Origin: Gottschalkia acidurici 9a
GTDB lineage: Bacteria > Bacillota > Clostridia > Tissierellales > Gottschalkiaceae
Direction: 5' to 3'
Assembly (NCBI RefSeq): GCF_000299355.1
Contig: NC_018664.1
Coordinates: 1,658,380-1,722,379 of the forward strand
Length of the DNA stretch: 64,000 nt
Below, one piece after another: positions 36,928 to 45,490 of this stretch; the first letter of the stretch is position 1; each line of letters starts with the position of its first letter. The notes beneath the pieces are model-generated. The model was not told the origin of the DNA. It was given only the letters and a program-made list of their open reading frames with translations, and searched no databases. Both the position numbers and the translations under genes were made by a program.

Positions 36928-37746
36928 TCAGACTTTTTTAGCTACTTTTCTTTTACTGAGTATGTATAGATTGTTCTGTATTTCCCTATTATTTAAGTTA
37001 AATGGAATAAGCATCATAGTTGATTTATCATTTATTTTATTAATAAAATCTATATTATCATTTAAACTTCTAGCTTTTAAATTTAATTCCTCACTTACTT
37101 TTTCTTTGGATGAAATATTAGCTAAAAGTTTTTCCATGGTATCACTTAATTCTCTATAATAGTCTTTTATTCTTATAGCATCATTATTATCAAACTTTAT
37201 GTTTAAATTTTTAGTTTTGCTTAAAATATCTTCCTTAGTTTTTTCATCTATTATTCCATCTTTTGCAGCTATTTTAACTACTTCCTCTAGTTGATTATTA
37301 AGAGTTTCTCCTTTTTCTATCAACCTTGTAAGCTTATCTAAGTTATTTATACTTATATCTATTCCTGATTTAGTCAAGAAAACTATTTTTTGTATTATAC
37401 TTTCAGTTGTATTGTTTTTAGATATATTATTTTCAGAAAACACATTTTTAAGTATATCTTTAACACTTTCAGTTATATCCTTAAATCTAACTTCACTCTT
37501 TTCTTCTGTAATATGTTTTACTACTTCTTCAAATTTTATAAATTCATTATTTTTTTCATGTAGCTCTGTATTATTATCTATTAATACTTTAGATATATTA
37601 ACTGCAACTTCTGGCTTAACATTTTTCATGATATTTATTTCTTCACTTTGATTTGCTGACTGTATTTTTTCGCTTCCAGCTTGAGTATTTACTAGAGTTT
37701 TGGCATCCTTAGATCCAGTTTCAATTGGAACCTTCATATCTGACAA
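36928..37746 (-). pseudogene. FliK-like protein, middle fragment
   Basis: A 272-codon helical, Asn/Lys/Glu-rich frame. Its start MSDMKVPIETGSKDAKTLVN lies inside the end of the upstream frame. Adding one A to the A7 run at 37750-37756 would continue the upstream protein straight into it (QLEKKDLSDMKVPIE). The content fits the low-complexity middle of FliK-like/DUF6240-type proteins of clostridia. There is no ribosome binding site of note, so separate translation is doubtful. Confidence 0.6.
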
Positions 37747-38372
37747 ATCTTTTTTTCTAACTGGGTATTGTTATTTATATTTTCTTTAAAAACAACTTCA
37801 CCATTATTACTTCCTCTTAACGATTCTGTTTCACCTTTTATCTTTACAAGCTTGCTTATATCTTCACTAAGGGGTTCTTTTATTGTAGACAATATTTGAA
37901 TTGTTTCATCTTCTTGTAAGTTTAAGATTGAAAGTAGCTTATCAATATGTTTAGCTATAGATTCTATGTTCTCACCACTTAATGGCATTCTAAATGCTAT
38001 CATCTCTTTTAAAATATTTAAATTTTTTTCATTTTTAACTAAGTTATTTAAATTTAAAATCCTATCTAATATTAAATCTTTATTTTTTAATACAAATTCT
38101 TTATTAAAATCAATATCTTCATATACTGGATTTAATATTAGAAGATTTTCTTTTATATCTTTTATAACAAACTTTAAACTTTTATCCTTAAGTAAGCTTA
38201 GTGGAATTTCTAATTTACCGTAAGCAATTTCTCCATTTCCAAGATCAATTTTAGCTATATTTCCATTTACCTCTATTATAGTTCCTTTTATTACATCACC
38301 TTGCTTTAATTTATCTAACTTTTTCAAATCACTTTTAGTTAAATTTCCAGAAGGTTGAATATCTATTCTCAT
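37734..38372 (-). pseudogene. FliK-like protein, N-terminal fragment
   Basis: A 212-codon frame that starts MRIDIQPSGNLTKSDLKKLD. It has an OB-like segment (GDVIKGTIIEVNGNIAKIDLGNGEIAYGKLE) and then helices (MPLSGENIESIAKHIDKLLSIL), which is the layout of FliK-like proteins in clostridia next to FlhB-like genes. The frame ends at an A7 run. As a single reading frame with the two downstream pieces it would be about 570 residues. Directly downstream of rnhB. Confidence 0.65.
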
Positions 38373-38391
38373 ATTATCACCTACATTCTTA

Positions 38392-39006
38392 TTATTTCTG
38401 TGATAGTATTTTAGTTAAAAAAGTTTTTCTATGAATAGGAGTTATACCACAGGTTAGTATCATTTCTCTATGCTGTTTAGTTCCATATCCTTTATGCTTT
38501 TCTATTCCATACTCTGGATAGTCTTTATCCCATTCACCACATAATCTGTCCCTATATACTTTAGCTATTATAGAAGCTGAAGCTATTCCATAACACTTTT
38601 CGTCTCCTTTTATAATATTTTCTTGAGGGATGTCTACATCTAGCTTTTCTGCATCTATTAATAAATAGTCTGGTTCTATTTTATTTCCGTCTTTATCTTT
38701 TATATTACCTATTGCTTTTTTCATTGCTAATAGTGTAGCTTTCTTTATATTTATTTCGTCTATAGTTTTTGCATCTACTCTTCCAATACCTACTCCTAAT
38801 GATCTATCTATTATACTATCGTACAGTTTTTCTCTTTTCTTTTGTGATATTTTTTTAGAATCTTTTATTCCTTCTATAAGTTCATCTATAGGCATTATAA
38901 TAGCACATGCTACTACATCTCCTAATAAACATCCTCTTCCCACTTCATCTATACAAGCTATATATTTGTATCCTTCATTCCAGAGTTTTTTTTCAATTTG
39001 TATCAT
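38392..39006 (-). CDS. rnhB: Ribonuclease HII
   Basis: A 204-residue RNase HII, which removes ribonucleotides from DNA. The catalytic Asp20/Glu21 are in CIDEVGRGCLLGDV, and further acidic residues are in DYLLIDAEKL and in the SASIIAKVYRDRL segment. The GRGCL variant differs from the common GRGPLAG but is, as far as I recall, usual in clostridial relatives. Confidence 0.95.
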   Translation of the reverse strand: MIQIEKKLWNEGYKYIACIDEVGRGCLLGDVVACAIIMPIDELIEGIKDSKKISQKKREKLYDSIIDRSLGVGIGRVDAKTIDEINIKKATLLAMKKAIGNIKDKDGNKIEPDYLLIDAEKLDVDIPQENIIKGDEKCYGIASASIIAKVYRDRLCGEWDKDYPEYGIEKHKGYGTKQHREMILTCGITPIHRKTFLTKILSQK

Positions 39007-39106
39007 ATTTACACTTCCTTTTATCTAAGTAAAAAATCATTCTCTTCTATTATTAAATAGTCAATCATTTGCATGTGGTTTTTCTGTGTATATTATAACA
39101 TAAATA

Positions 39107-39129
39107 AACCTTCCCGTTTAAGGAAGGTT
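39107..39129 (-). terminator. Terminator after the rbgA gene
   Basis: AACCTTCC, a 7-base loop and GGAAGGTT form an 8-bp stem. On the minus strand it is followed by TATTTATG, a moderately T-rich tail. Confidence 0.65.
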
Positions 39130-39134
39130 CTTTC

Positions 39135-39980
39135 TTACTCTGGAAAGTCTAATGTTACTTTTCCCATTATGCCTCTTCTAAATTCATCTAGTAATATTCC
39201 ACTAACTCTTGTATAGTCTATCTCTCCACCTTTTATTATGCATCCTCTTTTTTCTGCAATCTCTTCCATAACTTCTAAAGGAGTACTATCATTCACTTGT
39301 ACATCATATCTTCCTTCAATTAAACTTGTATCTATTGCACATAGTTTCTCAACAAGTTTTAAAGCAAGTGTTTCTGTATCCAATATTTCATCTTTTATAG
39401 CTCCTGTAAATGCAAGATTTAATGCAACCCTTTTATCTTCAAATTTAGGCCAAAGTATTCCTGGTGTATCTAGAAGTTCTATATCACCTTTTAATTTTAT
39501 CCATTGCTTAGATGTAGTTATACCTGGTCTATTACCCGTCTTAGCACCTTTTCTTCCTGCCAATGAATTTATTAGTGTAGACTTTCCTACGTTAGGTATT
39601 CCTACTATCATGGCTCTTACACTAGTACTTTTTATTCCTTTTTCTTTTCTTTTCTGCATTTTGTCCTTAAGTACTTTTTGAACTTCATTTGTAACTTTAT
39701 CTATTCCATTATTATTTGTTGCGGTTATAAATACTACAGGAATGTTTTTTGACTCAAAATATTCTTTCCAAAGTTTGTTTCCTTTTTCACTACTTAGATC
39801 ACTTTTATTCATTATAACTAACCTAGGCTTATTACTTATTATTTCATCTATCATAGGGTTTTTACTACTTATAGGTATTCTAGCATCTAAAAGCTCTATA
39901 ACTATATCTACTAGCTTTAGATTTGCTTGTAGCAGTTCTTTTGTTTTCTTCATATGCCCTGGATACCAATTTATATTCAT
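39135..39980 (-). CDS. rbgA: Ribosome biogenesis GTPase RbgA (YlqF)
   Basis: A circularly permuted GTPase of 281 residues needed for late assembly of the 50S subunit. The G4 motif NKSDLS comes first, then G1 GIPNVGKSTLIN and G3 DTPGILWPKF. The start MNINWYPGHMKKT at 39980 matches the family N-terminus; an in-frame ATG three codons earlier is possible. The C-terminal ANTAR-like helical part is present. Confidence 0.95.
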   Translation of the reverse strand: MNINWYPGHMKKTKELLQANLKLVDIVIELLDARIPISSKNPMIDEIISNKPRLVIMNKSDLSSEKGNKLWKEYFESKNIPVVFITATNNNGIDKVTNEVQKVLKDKMQKRKEKGIKSTSVRAMIVGIPNVGKSTLINSLAGRKGAKTGNRPGITTSKQWIKLKGDIELLDTPGILWPKFEDKRVALNLAFTGAIKDEILDTETLALKLVEKLCAIDTSLIEGRYDVQVNDSTPLEVMEEIAEKRGCIIKGGEIDYTRVSGILLDEFRRGIMGKVTLDFPE

Positions 39981-40024
39981 TTTAATCATTTCCTCATTTC
40001 TTTATATTATAAACTATATAAACA

Positions 40025-40056
40025 AATAATGGGACTGATAATACAGTCCCATTATT
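40025..40056 (-). terminator. Terminator after rplS
   Basis: AATAATGGGACTG and CAGTCCCATTATT form a 13-bp stem with a 6-base loop just past the rplS stop. In the minus direction the stem ends CCCATTATTTGTTTATATAG, with a weak T-run. Confidence 0.75.
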
Positions 40057-40058
40057 AA

Positions 40059-40400
40059 TTAATATAATTTTTCTTTAACTTTAGCAGATTTTCCTACTCT
40101 ATCTCTTAAGTAGTTAAGTTTAGCTCTTCTTACTTTACCTTTTCTTGTAACTACAAGTTTTTCAATTTTAGGTGAGTGTATTGGGAATGTTCTTTCAACT
40201 CCAACTCCATATGAAAGTCTTCTTACAGTGAATGTAGATCCAATTCCTCCACCTTGCTTTTTAAGAACAGTACCTTCAAATACTTGAATTCTTTCTCTAG
40301 TTCCCTCTTTGATTCTGTAGTGTACTTGAACTGTATCTCCAGTATTAAATGCTGGAATTTCTTTAATTTGTTCCTCTTGAATTAATTTAATTATATCCAT
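40059..40400 (-). CDS. rplS: Ribosomal protein L19
   Basis: A 113-residue L19 with typical segments [26 protein letters not shown] and [20 protein letters not shown]. It lies at the 30S-50S interface. It has its own promoter and an RNA leader, so its expression is set apart from trmD and rimM. Confidence 0.98.
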   Translation of the reverse strand: MDIIKLIQEEQIKEIPAFNTGDTVQVHYRIKEGTRERIQVFEGTVLKKQGGGIGSTFTVRRLSYGVGVERTFPIHSPKIEKLVVTRKGKVRRAKLNYLRDRVGKSAKVKEKLY

Positions 40401-40404
40401 TTAT

Positions 40405-40462
40405 ACTCCTCCTTATTCATAGACGTTCTTGTAACTTGACAGAGGACCGCCCGTTTTACCAG
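40405..40462 (-). promoter_or_regulatory. L19 leader (ribosomal protein autoregulatory element)
   Basis: The rplS 5' leader reads GGTAAAACGGGCGGTCCTCT then GTCAAGTTACAAGAACGTCT before the GGAGGAG. The spaced GGGCGGTCC and GAACGTCTATG blocks resemble the Firmicute L19 leader (Rfam L19_leader), thought to bind L19 and repress its own synthesis. Identified by eye only. Confidence 0.6.
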
Positions 40463-40467
40463 ATTAA

Positions 40468-40496
40468 ATTGTATCATATATATTCCTATAAGACAA
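40468..40496 (-). promoter_or_regulatory. rplS promoter
   Basis: TTGTCT as -35, a 17-base spacer and TACAAT as -10 on the minus strand, directly ahead of the L19 leader. This fits a sigma-A promoter. Confidence 0.7.
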
Positions 40497-40504
40497 CTGA
40501 TTTT

Positions 40505-41239
40505 TTATTTTATTGTACCTAATTCCTTTATTATATCTTCTAACATAAGCTTTTCCTGTTTAGTTAATTCTATATTCTTTAATAAATCAGGTCTTTTTAG
40601 ATAAGTATCTTTTAGTGAGTGATATTTTCTCCATTCATCAATTTTCTTATGGTTTCCTGATAAAAGTACCTCTGGCACTTCTAGATCGTTAAAATTTTGG
40701 GGTCTAGTGTATTGTGGGTACTCCAATAATCCGTTGTAATGAGATTCCTCAGTAAAGGAATCTTCTCCAGCCAACACTCCAGGTATTAGTCTAGCTACGG
40801 AATCTATTATTACCATCGATGCTAATTCCCCACCTGTTAGTACGTAGTCCCCTATAGATATTTCCTCGGTAATACAGTTTTCTATTATTCTTTGATCGAT
40901 TCCCTCATAATGTCCACAAAGTAAAACCAAATGTTCTTCTTTAGATAATTCATTAGCAAGATTTTGGTCATACACCTTGCCTTTTGGACTCAAATATATT
41001 ATTCTACTATTTTCTTTTTTCACATTCATTATAGCTCTATATATTGGTTCAGGCTTCATTACCATACCTGGTCCACCACCATAAGAATAATCATCTACTC
41101 TTCTATGCTTATCCTCAGAAAAGTCTCTTATATTTGTGTAATTAACAGATATAAGATTATCTTCTATAGCTCTTCCTATTATGCTAGTATTCATGACTTC
41201 AAACATTTCTGGAAAAAGTGTTAAAACATCTATTTTCAT
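40505..41239 (-). CDS. trmD: tRNA (guanine-N1-)-methyltransferase TrmD
   Basis: A 244-residue SPOUT enzyme that methylates G37 of tRNA. Motifs: IDVLTLFPEMFEVMNTSIIGRA, YGGGPGMVMKPEP, LLCGHYEGIDQRI, SIGDYVLTGGELA and EDSFTEESHYNGLLEYPQYTRP. It overlaps the rimM stop by one base. Confidence 0.97.
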   Translation of the reverse strand: MKIDVLTLFPEMFEVMNTSIIGRAIEDNLISVNYTNIRDFSEDKHRRVDDYSYGGGPGMVMKPEPIYRAIMNVKKENSRIIYLSPKGKVYDQNLANELSKEEHLVLLCGHYEGIDQRIIENCITEEISIGDYVLTGGELASMVIIDSVARLIPGVLAGEDSFTEESHYNGLLEYPQYTRPQNFNDLEVPEVLLSGNHKKIDEWRKYHSLKDTYLKRPDLLKNIELTKQEKLMLEDIIKELGTIK

Positions 41240-41736
41240 TACTCTAACAATCCTTTTATAGGTTCAATTATTATTTTTTTATCCTGCATATTTACTTCTT
41301 TTATAACATCCTTTATAGCAGGTATCAAGTATTGTTTGTCTTCATTTTCTACTACATATACGTCATTAGCTCCAGGTTGAAGAACTTCCTTTATCTTACC
41401 TAAATACGAATCATCATTTAAATATACTTCTAAACCTATAATGTCATGTATAAAATAAGAATCTTTAGGCAGTTTTATTTTGTCTTTTTCATCAATCCAA
41501 ATATCACTATTTTTAAACTTTTCAACATCATTTATATTGTCATATCCCTTAAAATGTAGCATAGGATTTTGCTTATTATACCAAACTTTAGATATTTCTA
41601 ACTCTATTTTATCTTTTCCAACAAATATTTTTTTTAAACTATCAAATCTTTTTATATCATCTGTTAATGGTAATACCTTTACATCACCTTTTATTCCGTG
41701 TGTATTTATAATCTTACCTATTTGTATATATTCCAT
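41239..41736 (-). CDS. rimM: 16S rRNA processing protein RimM
   Basis: A 165-residue RimM with the N-terminal IGKIINTHGIKGDVKVLPLTDD domain and the C-terminal PRC-barrel (DIIGLEVYLNDDSYLGKIKEVLQPGANDVYVV). It assists maturation of the 30S head with S19. I chose the ATG at 41736; the earlier in-frame GTG lies within the GGTG ribosome binding region. Confidence 0.94.
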   Translation of the reverse strand: MEYIQIGKIINTHGIKGDVKVLPLTDDIKRFDSLKKIFVGKDKIELEISKVWYNKQNPMLHFKGYDNINDVEKFKNSDIWIDEKDKIKLPKDSYFIHDIIGLEVYLNDDSYLGKIKEVLQPGANDVYVVENEDKQYLIPAIKDVIKEVNMQDKKIIIEPIKGLLE

Positions 41737-41771
41737 AAAATACACCTACCAATTTTTATTTTAATATAGCC

Positions 41772-41802
41772 AAAAAGGGATTAGATATACTAATCCCTTT
41801 TT
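41772..41802 (-). terminator. Terminator or attenuator between khpA and rimM
   Basis: AAAAAGGGATTAG and CTAATCCCTTTTT make a 13-bp stem with a 5-base loop that touches the khpA stop codon. It has T runs on both strands, so termination is possible. Because rimM and trmD continue the same order, it probably gives partial read-through. Confidence 0.75.
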
Positions 41803-42031
41803 ATTGAATAATCTCAACGACTACTCTCTTATTCTCTTTTATAGCTGCAGCTTTAACTAGTGTTCTTATAGCTTTAGCTATTCTTCCTTGCTTTCCAATT
41901 ACTTTTCCCATATCCTCTGAGGCTACCTTTAATTCTATAATGATCGATTGTGTTCCTTCTATCTCATTTACTCGAACTTGGTCTGGGTTATCAACAAGCG
42001 CTTTAGCAAGCGTTTTAACTAACTCACCCAA
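41801..42031 (-). CDS. khpA: KH-domain RNA-binding protein KhpA (YlqC)
   Basis: A 76-residue single KH domain with [22 protein letters not shown] as the nucleic-acid binding loop. It pairs with KhpB/Jag in other Firmicutes and affects translation and cell division. It overlaps the rpsP end by eight bases. Confidence 0.93.
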   Translation of the reverse strand: MGELVKTLAKALVDNPDQVRVNEIEGTQSIIIELKVASEDMGKVIGKQGRIAKAIRTLVKAAAIKENKRVVVEIIQ

Positions 42032-42323
42032 TTATTTCACCCCCTAAGATAAACTTAAGCTTTTTAGATTCTTCAAATTTATCTAAAATCCCATTTTCTT
42101 TGAATAATTTTGCAACTGTATCAGTTGGCTTTGCACCATTAGATAACCATTTAACTGCTTTTTCATCACATATGCTGATTTCTTTTGGTTCTGATATAGG
42201 ATTATAGTGACCTATCTCTTCTATTATTCTACCATCTCTTGGTGAACGAGAGTCTGCTACAACTACTCTGTAGAAAGGTTTTTTCTTTGATCCTCTTCTT
42301 GTTAATCTGATCTTTACTGCCAT
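42024..42323 (-). CDS. rpsP: Ribosomal protein S16
   Basis: A 99-residue S16 beginning [42 protein letters not shown]. It is a normal 30S body protein. It is 32 bp downstream of ffh, within the ylxM-ffh-rpsP-khpA operon. Confidence 0.98.
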   Translation of the reverse strand: MAVKIRLTRRGSKKKPFYRVVVADSRSPRDGRIIEEIGHYNPISEPKEISICDEKAVKWLSNGAKPTDTVAKLFKENGILDKFEESKKLKFILGGEIIG

Positions 42324-42355
42324 GTTTTCACCTCCTTAAATTATTAAGTATTAAT

Positions 42356-43699
42356 TTATTTAAAGAATGGAAGACTAAACCTTCCTTTCTTTTTCATAGT
42401 TTTCTCCATTTCAGAAAATTTCTTTATCATTTTTCTTGTTTCTTTAAATTGTTTCAACAACTTATTTACATCTTGAATATTAGTTCCACTACCTTGAGCA
42501 ATTCTTTTTCTTCTACTTCCATCTATAACAGTTGGATTTATTCTTTCCTCTTTAGTCATAGACTGTATAATTGCTTCTAAACGCTTAAAGTCCTTTTCAT
42601 CTACATTTAGTCCCTTAAGTTGTTTAGAGTTAACTCCAGGTAACATTCCTAACAATTCATTCATAGGCCCTAAGTTCTTAACTTGTTGTAATTGATCTAA
42701 AAAATCTTCAAATGTAAATTCTTGATTTCTTAGTTTCTTTTCAAGTTCTAAGGCCTTCTCAGTATCGAAGTTCGCCTGAGCTTTCTCAATTAAACTCAAA
42801 ACATCTCCCATACCTAATATTCTTGATGCCATCCTATCGGGATGGAACGTTTCTAAATCATCAAGTTTCTCACCCATACCTATAAATTTTATAGGCTTTT
42901 CTGTAACAGCTCTTATAGATAACGCAGCCCCACCTCTAGCATCTCCGTCTAATTTAGTAAGAACTACACCAGTTATATCCAGTGTCTCATTAAACGTTTC
43001 TGCTACCGTAACAGCATCTTGTCCTGTCATAGAATCTACTACTAAAAGTATTTCGTTAGGATTTACCTCCGCTTTAATATTTTGCAGTTCATCCATAAGC
43101 TCTTCATCTATGTGAAGTCTACCTGCAGTATCAACTATTATTAAATCATTTCCATTTTTCTTTCCATGCTCTATTGCTGCTTTTGCTATATTTACAGGGT
43201 TCTCTTTATCACCCATGCTAAATACCGGAATATCTAATTTACTTCCTACAACCTCTAGCTGTTTGATAGCCGCTGGCCTATATATGTCACATGCTACTAA
43301 AAGTGGTCTTTTACCTTTTCCTTTAAGAAGTCCACCTAACTTACCAGAAGTAGTAGTTTTTCCCGCTCCTTGCAATCCACACATCATTATAACCGTTGGA
43401 GGACTTGAAGCGAAATTTATTTTACTTTCAGTTTCACCCATAAGACTTTTTAATTCTTCATTAACTATCTTAATTACTTGTTGACCAGGCGTAAGACTTT
43501 CCATAACTTCATGTCCTACAGATCGCTCTTTAACAGAGCTTATAAATTTTTTAACTACCCTAAAATTTACATCTGCCTCTAGTAGTGCTAGTCTAACCTC
43601 TCTCATAGCCATATCTACATCTTTGTCAGAAAGCTTGCCTTTACTCTTAAGTTTTCCCAAAGCATTCTGTAGCTTTTCAGCTAAACTCTCAAAAACCAT
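42356..43699 (-). CDS. ffh: Signal recognition particle protein Ffh
   Basis: A 447-residue SRP54 homologue. NG domain motifs: GLQGAGKTTTSGKLG, DIYRPAAIKQLEV, DTAGRLHIDEELM and TKLDGDARGGAAL. The methionine-rich M domain is in the last third (ELLGMLPGVNSKQ, IQSMTKEERINPTVIDGSRRKRIAQGSG). It binds 4.5S/6S RNA and signal peptides. Coupled with ylxM. Confidence 0.97.
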   Translation of the reverse strand: MVFESLAEKLQNALGKLKSKGKLSDKDVDMAMREVRLALLEADVNFRVVKKFISSVKERSVGHEVMESLTPGQQVIKIVNEELKSLMGETESKINFASSPPTVIMMCGLQGAGKTTTSGKLGGLLKGKGKRPLLVACDIYRPAAIKQLEVVGSKLDIPVFSMGDKENPVNIAKAAIEHGKKNGNDLIIVDTAGRLHIDEELMDELQNIKAEVNPNEILLVVDSMTGQDAVTVAETFNETLDITGVVLTKLDGDARGGAALSIRAVTEKPIKFIGMGEKLDDLETFHPDRMASRILGMGDVLSLIEKAQANFDTEKALELEKKLRNQEFTFEDFLDQLQQVKNLGPMNELLGMLPGVNSKQLKGLNVDEKDFKRLEAIIQSMTKEERINPTVIDGSRRKRIAQGSGTNIQDVNKLLKQFKETRKMIKKFSEMEKTMKKKGRFSLPFFK

Positions 43700-43710
43700 A
43701 GCTAACCCTC

Positions 43711-44079
43711 CTAGCTAGTTTCTAGTATACCTAGTACAGTTCTTCTTATATTTTCAATATTTTCATCTATTGTACAGTCATTTAACTCTATTGCTTTTTT
43801 ACTTATTTCATCTATATATTTAAGTATATCTCTTGTTTTTGTTTTATTATTTTCGAATTTTTTTACTAATCCTAATTTTTCTTCAAAAGAGTATAAATTA
43901 TTCTCTGCCCTTTTAAGAGCATCATGTACTCCTTGTCTACTTATTTTCAAGTCCTCTGCTATTTCACTTAAAGATAAATCATGTATATAGTAAAGTTCCA
44001 CTACTGTATACTGTGTATCACTCAGTAGTTTTCCATAGAAATCAAATAGCATTCCCATTTCAAAAACTTTCTCAAACAT
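43711..44079 (-). CDS. ylxM: SRP-associated helix-turn-helix protein YlxM
   Basis: A 122-residue protein of the UPF0122/YlxM family with a sigma-4-like helix-turn-helix (SLSEIAEDLKISRQGVHDALKRAENNL). It is always next to ffh or ftsY and may modulate SRP function. It has its own consensus promoter upstream. Confidence 0.93.
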   Translation of the reverse strand: MFEKVFEMGMLFDFYGKLLSDTQYTVVELYYIHDLSLSEIAEDLKISRQGVHDALKRAENNLYSFEEKLGLVKKFENNKTKTRDILKYIDEISKKAIELNDCTIDENIENIRRTVLGILETS

Positions 44080-44125
44080 ATAATCACCATCTTTTTTTTG
44101 TAAAGCTTTCTGCTTGACAGTAGTT

Positions 44126-44154
44126 ATTTTATATTAAATCTCTTTAGTTGTCAA
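44126..44154 (-). promoter_or_regulatory. Promoter of the ylxM-ffh operon
   Basis: TTGACA as -35, a 17-base spacer and TAAAAT as -10 on the minus strand, in the 107-bp gap after ftsY. It is the best sigma-A promoter in the window. Confidence 0.8.
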
Positions 44155-44186
44155 TCATTTTTATAAATATTTTTAATTAATATTTT

Positions 44187-45473
44187 TTATTCTTCAAATA
44201 TTGCATTTATAAAGTCATTTGCATCAAAATCTTGTAGGTCATCTATTTTTTCTCCTACCCCAACTAGCTTTACAGGCACTTGAATCTCAGATTGAACGCC
44301 AATAACCACTCCACCTTTTGCTGTTCCATCTAGTTTTGTTAATACTATTCCTGTTATATCACATGCTTCTTTGAATGTCTTAGCTTGTAATATAGCATTT
44401 TGACCTGTAGTTGCATCTACTACAAGTAGTACTTCTTTTTTAGCATCTGGATATTCTCTCTCTACTACTCTGAATATTTTATTTAACTCATTCATAAGGT
44501 TCTTCTTATTGTGAAGTCTACCAGCTGTATCACAAATTAAAACATCAGATTTACGAGCTTTTGCAGCTTGTATTCCATCATAGATTACTGCTGCAGGATC
44601 AGCACCTTCCTGGTGTGATATTATTTCCACCCCCGATCTTTTTGACCATTCTTCTAATTGTTCTATAGCAGCTGCTCTAAAAGTATCTCCTGCGGCTATT
44701 AGTACTTTCTTTCCCTCATTCTTTAATCTTGATGAAAGCTTTCCTATAGTAGTGGTTTTCCCAGCACCATTTACTCCTACTACTAGTATAATAGATGGTG
44801 AAGGCTCTATATTTAATTTAGTATCTCCACCTTGTAATAATACTTCCTTCATCTCTTCTTTTAATACTTCTTTTATATCACTTACCTCAGTAATCTTTCT
44901 TTCTTTTACTTTTTGCTTTACTTTCTCTATTATATCCAATGTAGTATTTATACCTACATCTGCAGTAATTAGTACTTCTTCTAAATCTTCAAAAAGCTCT
45001 TCATCTATTTTTCTATAAGAACTTAAAACGGTATCTATTTTCTCTGTAATTCCTTTTCTTGTTTTAGAAAGTCCTGATTTCAAACGACTAAAGAAACCTT
45101 CTTTCTTTACAGGCTCTTCTTCAATAGCTTCAACGTTTTCTTCAATATCTTCCACTATAATTTCATCTTTTATTTCTTCTACTTTCTCTACTTCTTTTAT
45201 TTCACTTTGTTCTTGCTTAACTTCATCATATTCTATATCTTGTTCTATTTTCTCATCTACTTCTGCTTCTGTTTCTATTTCCACTTTCTCTTCTTCTACA
45301 ACTTCTTCTATTATAAGTTCAGGTTCTTCTTCTTTGTCTTCTTTCTTTACTTCTTCTAATACAGGTTCAGATCTTTTCTTTTCATCTAGTTCTTCATTTA
45401 AGTCCACTTGTGATTCTTCTACTTCTTGTTTCTTATCCTTACCTTTAACCCAATTTACAAATTTTTTAAACAT
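44187..45473 (-). CDS. ftsY: SRP receptor FtsY
   Basis: A 428-residue FtsY. The first ~120 residues are a very acidic, Glu-rich A domain. The NG domain shows GVNGAGKTTTIGKLSSRL, AGDTFRAAAIEQLEEW, DTAGRLHNKKNLM and TKLDGTAKGG. It docks SRP at the membrane. It follows smc by 17 bp. Confidence 0.97.
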   Translation of the reverse strand: MFKKFVNWVKGKDKKQEVEESQVDLNEELDEKKRSEPVLEEVKKEDKEEEPELIIEEVVEEEKVEIETEAEVDEKIEQDIEYDEVKQEQSEIKEVEKVEEIKDEIIVEDIEENVEAIEEEPVKKEGFFSRLKSGLSKTRKGITEKIDTVLSSYRKIDEELFEDLEEVLITADVGINTTLDIIEKVKQKVKERKITEVSDIKEVLKEEMKEVLLQGGDTKLNIEPSPSIILVVGVNGAGKTTTIGKLSSRLKNEGKKVLIAAGDTFRAAAIEQLEEWSKRSGVEIISHQEGADPAAVIYDGIQAAKARKSDVLICDTAGRLHNKKNLMNELNKIFRVVEREYPDAKKEVLLVVDATTGQNAILQAKTFKEACDITGIVLTKLDGTAKGGVVIGVQSEIQVPVKLVGVGEKIDDLQDFDANDFINAIFEE

Positions 45474-45490
45474 TAACTAATCCTCCAATA

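Noticed and set aside
38392-39006. Altered RNase HII signature (GRGCLLGD) as a sign of inactivity
   Set aside because: The catalytic Asp-Glu pair and later acidic residues are intact, and I recall the same variant in related clostridia.
44187-45473. Glu-rich N-terminus of FtsY as a fusion or novel domain
   Set aside because: Acidic, variable A domains are normal in FtsY.
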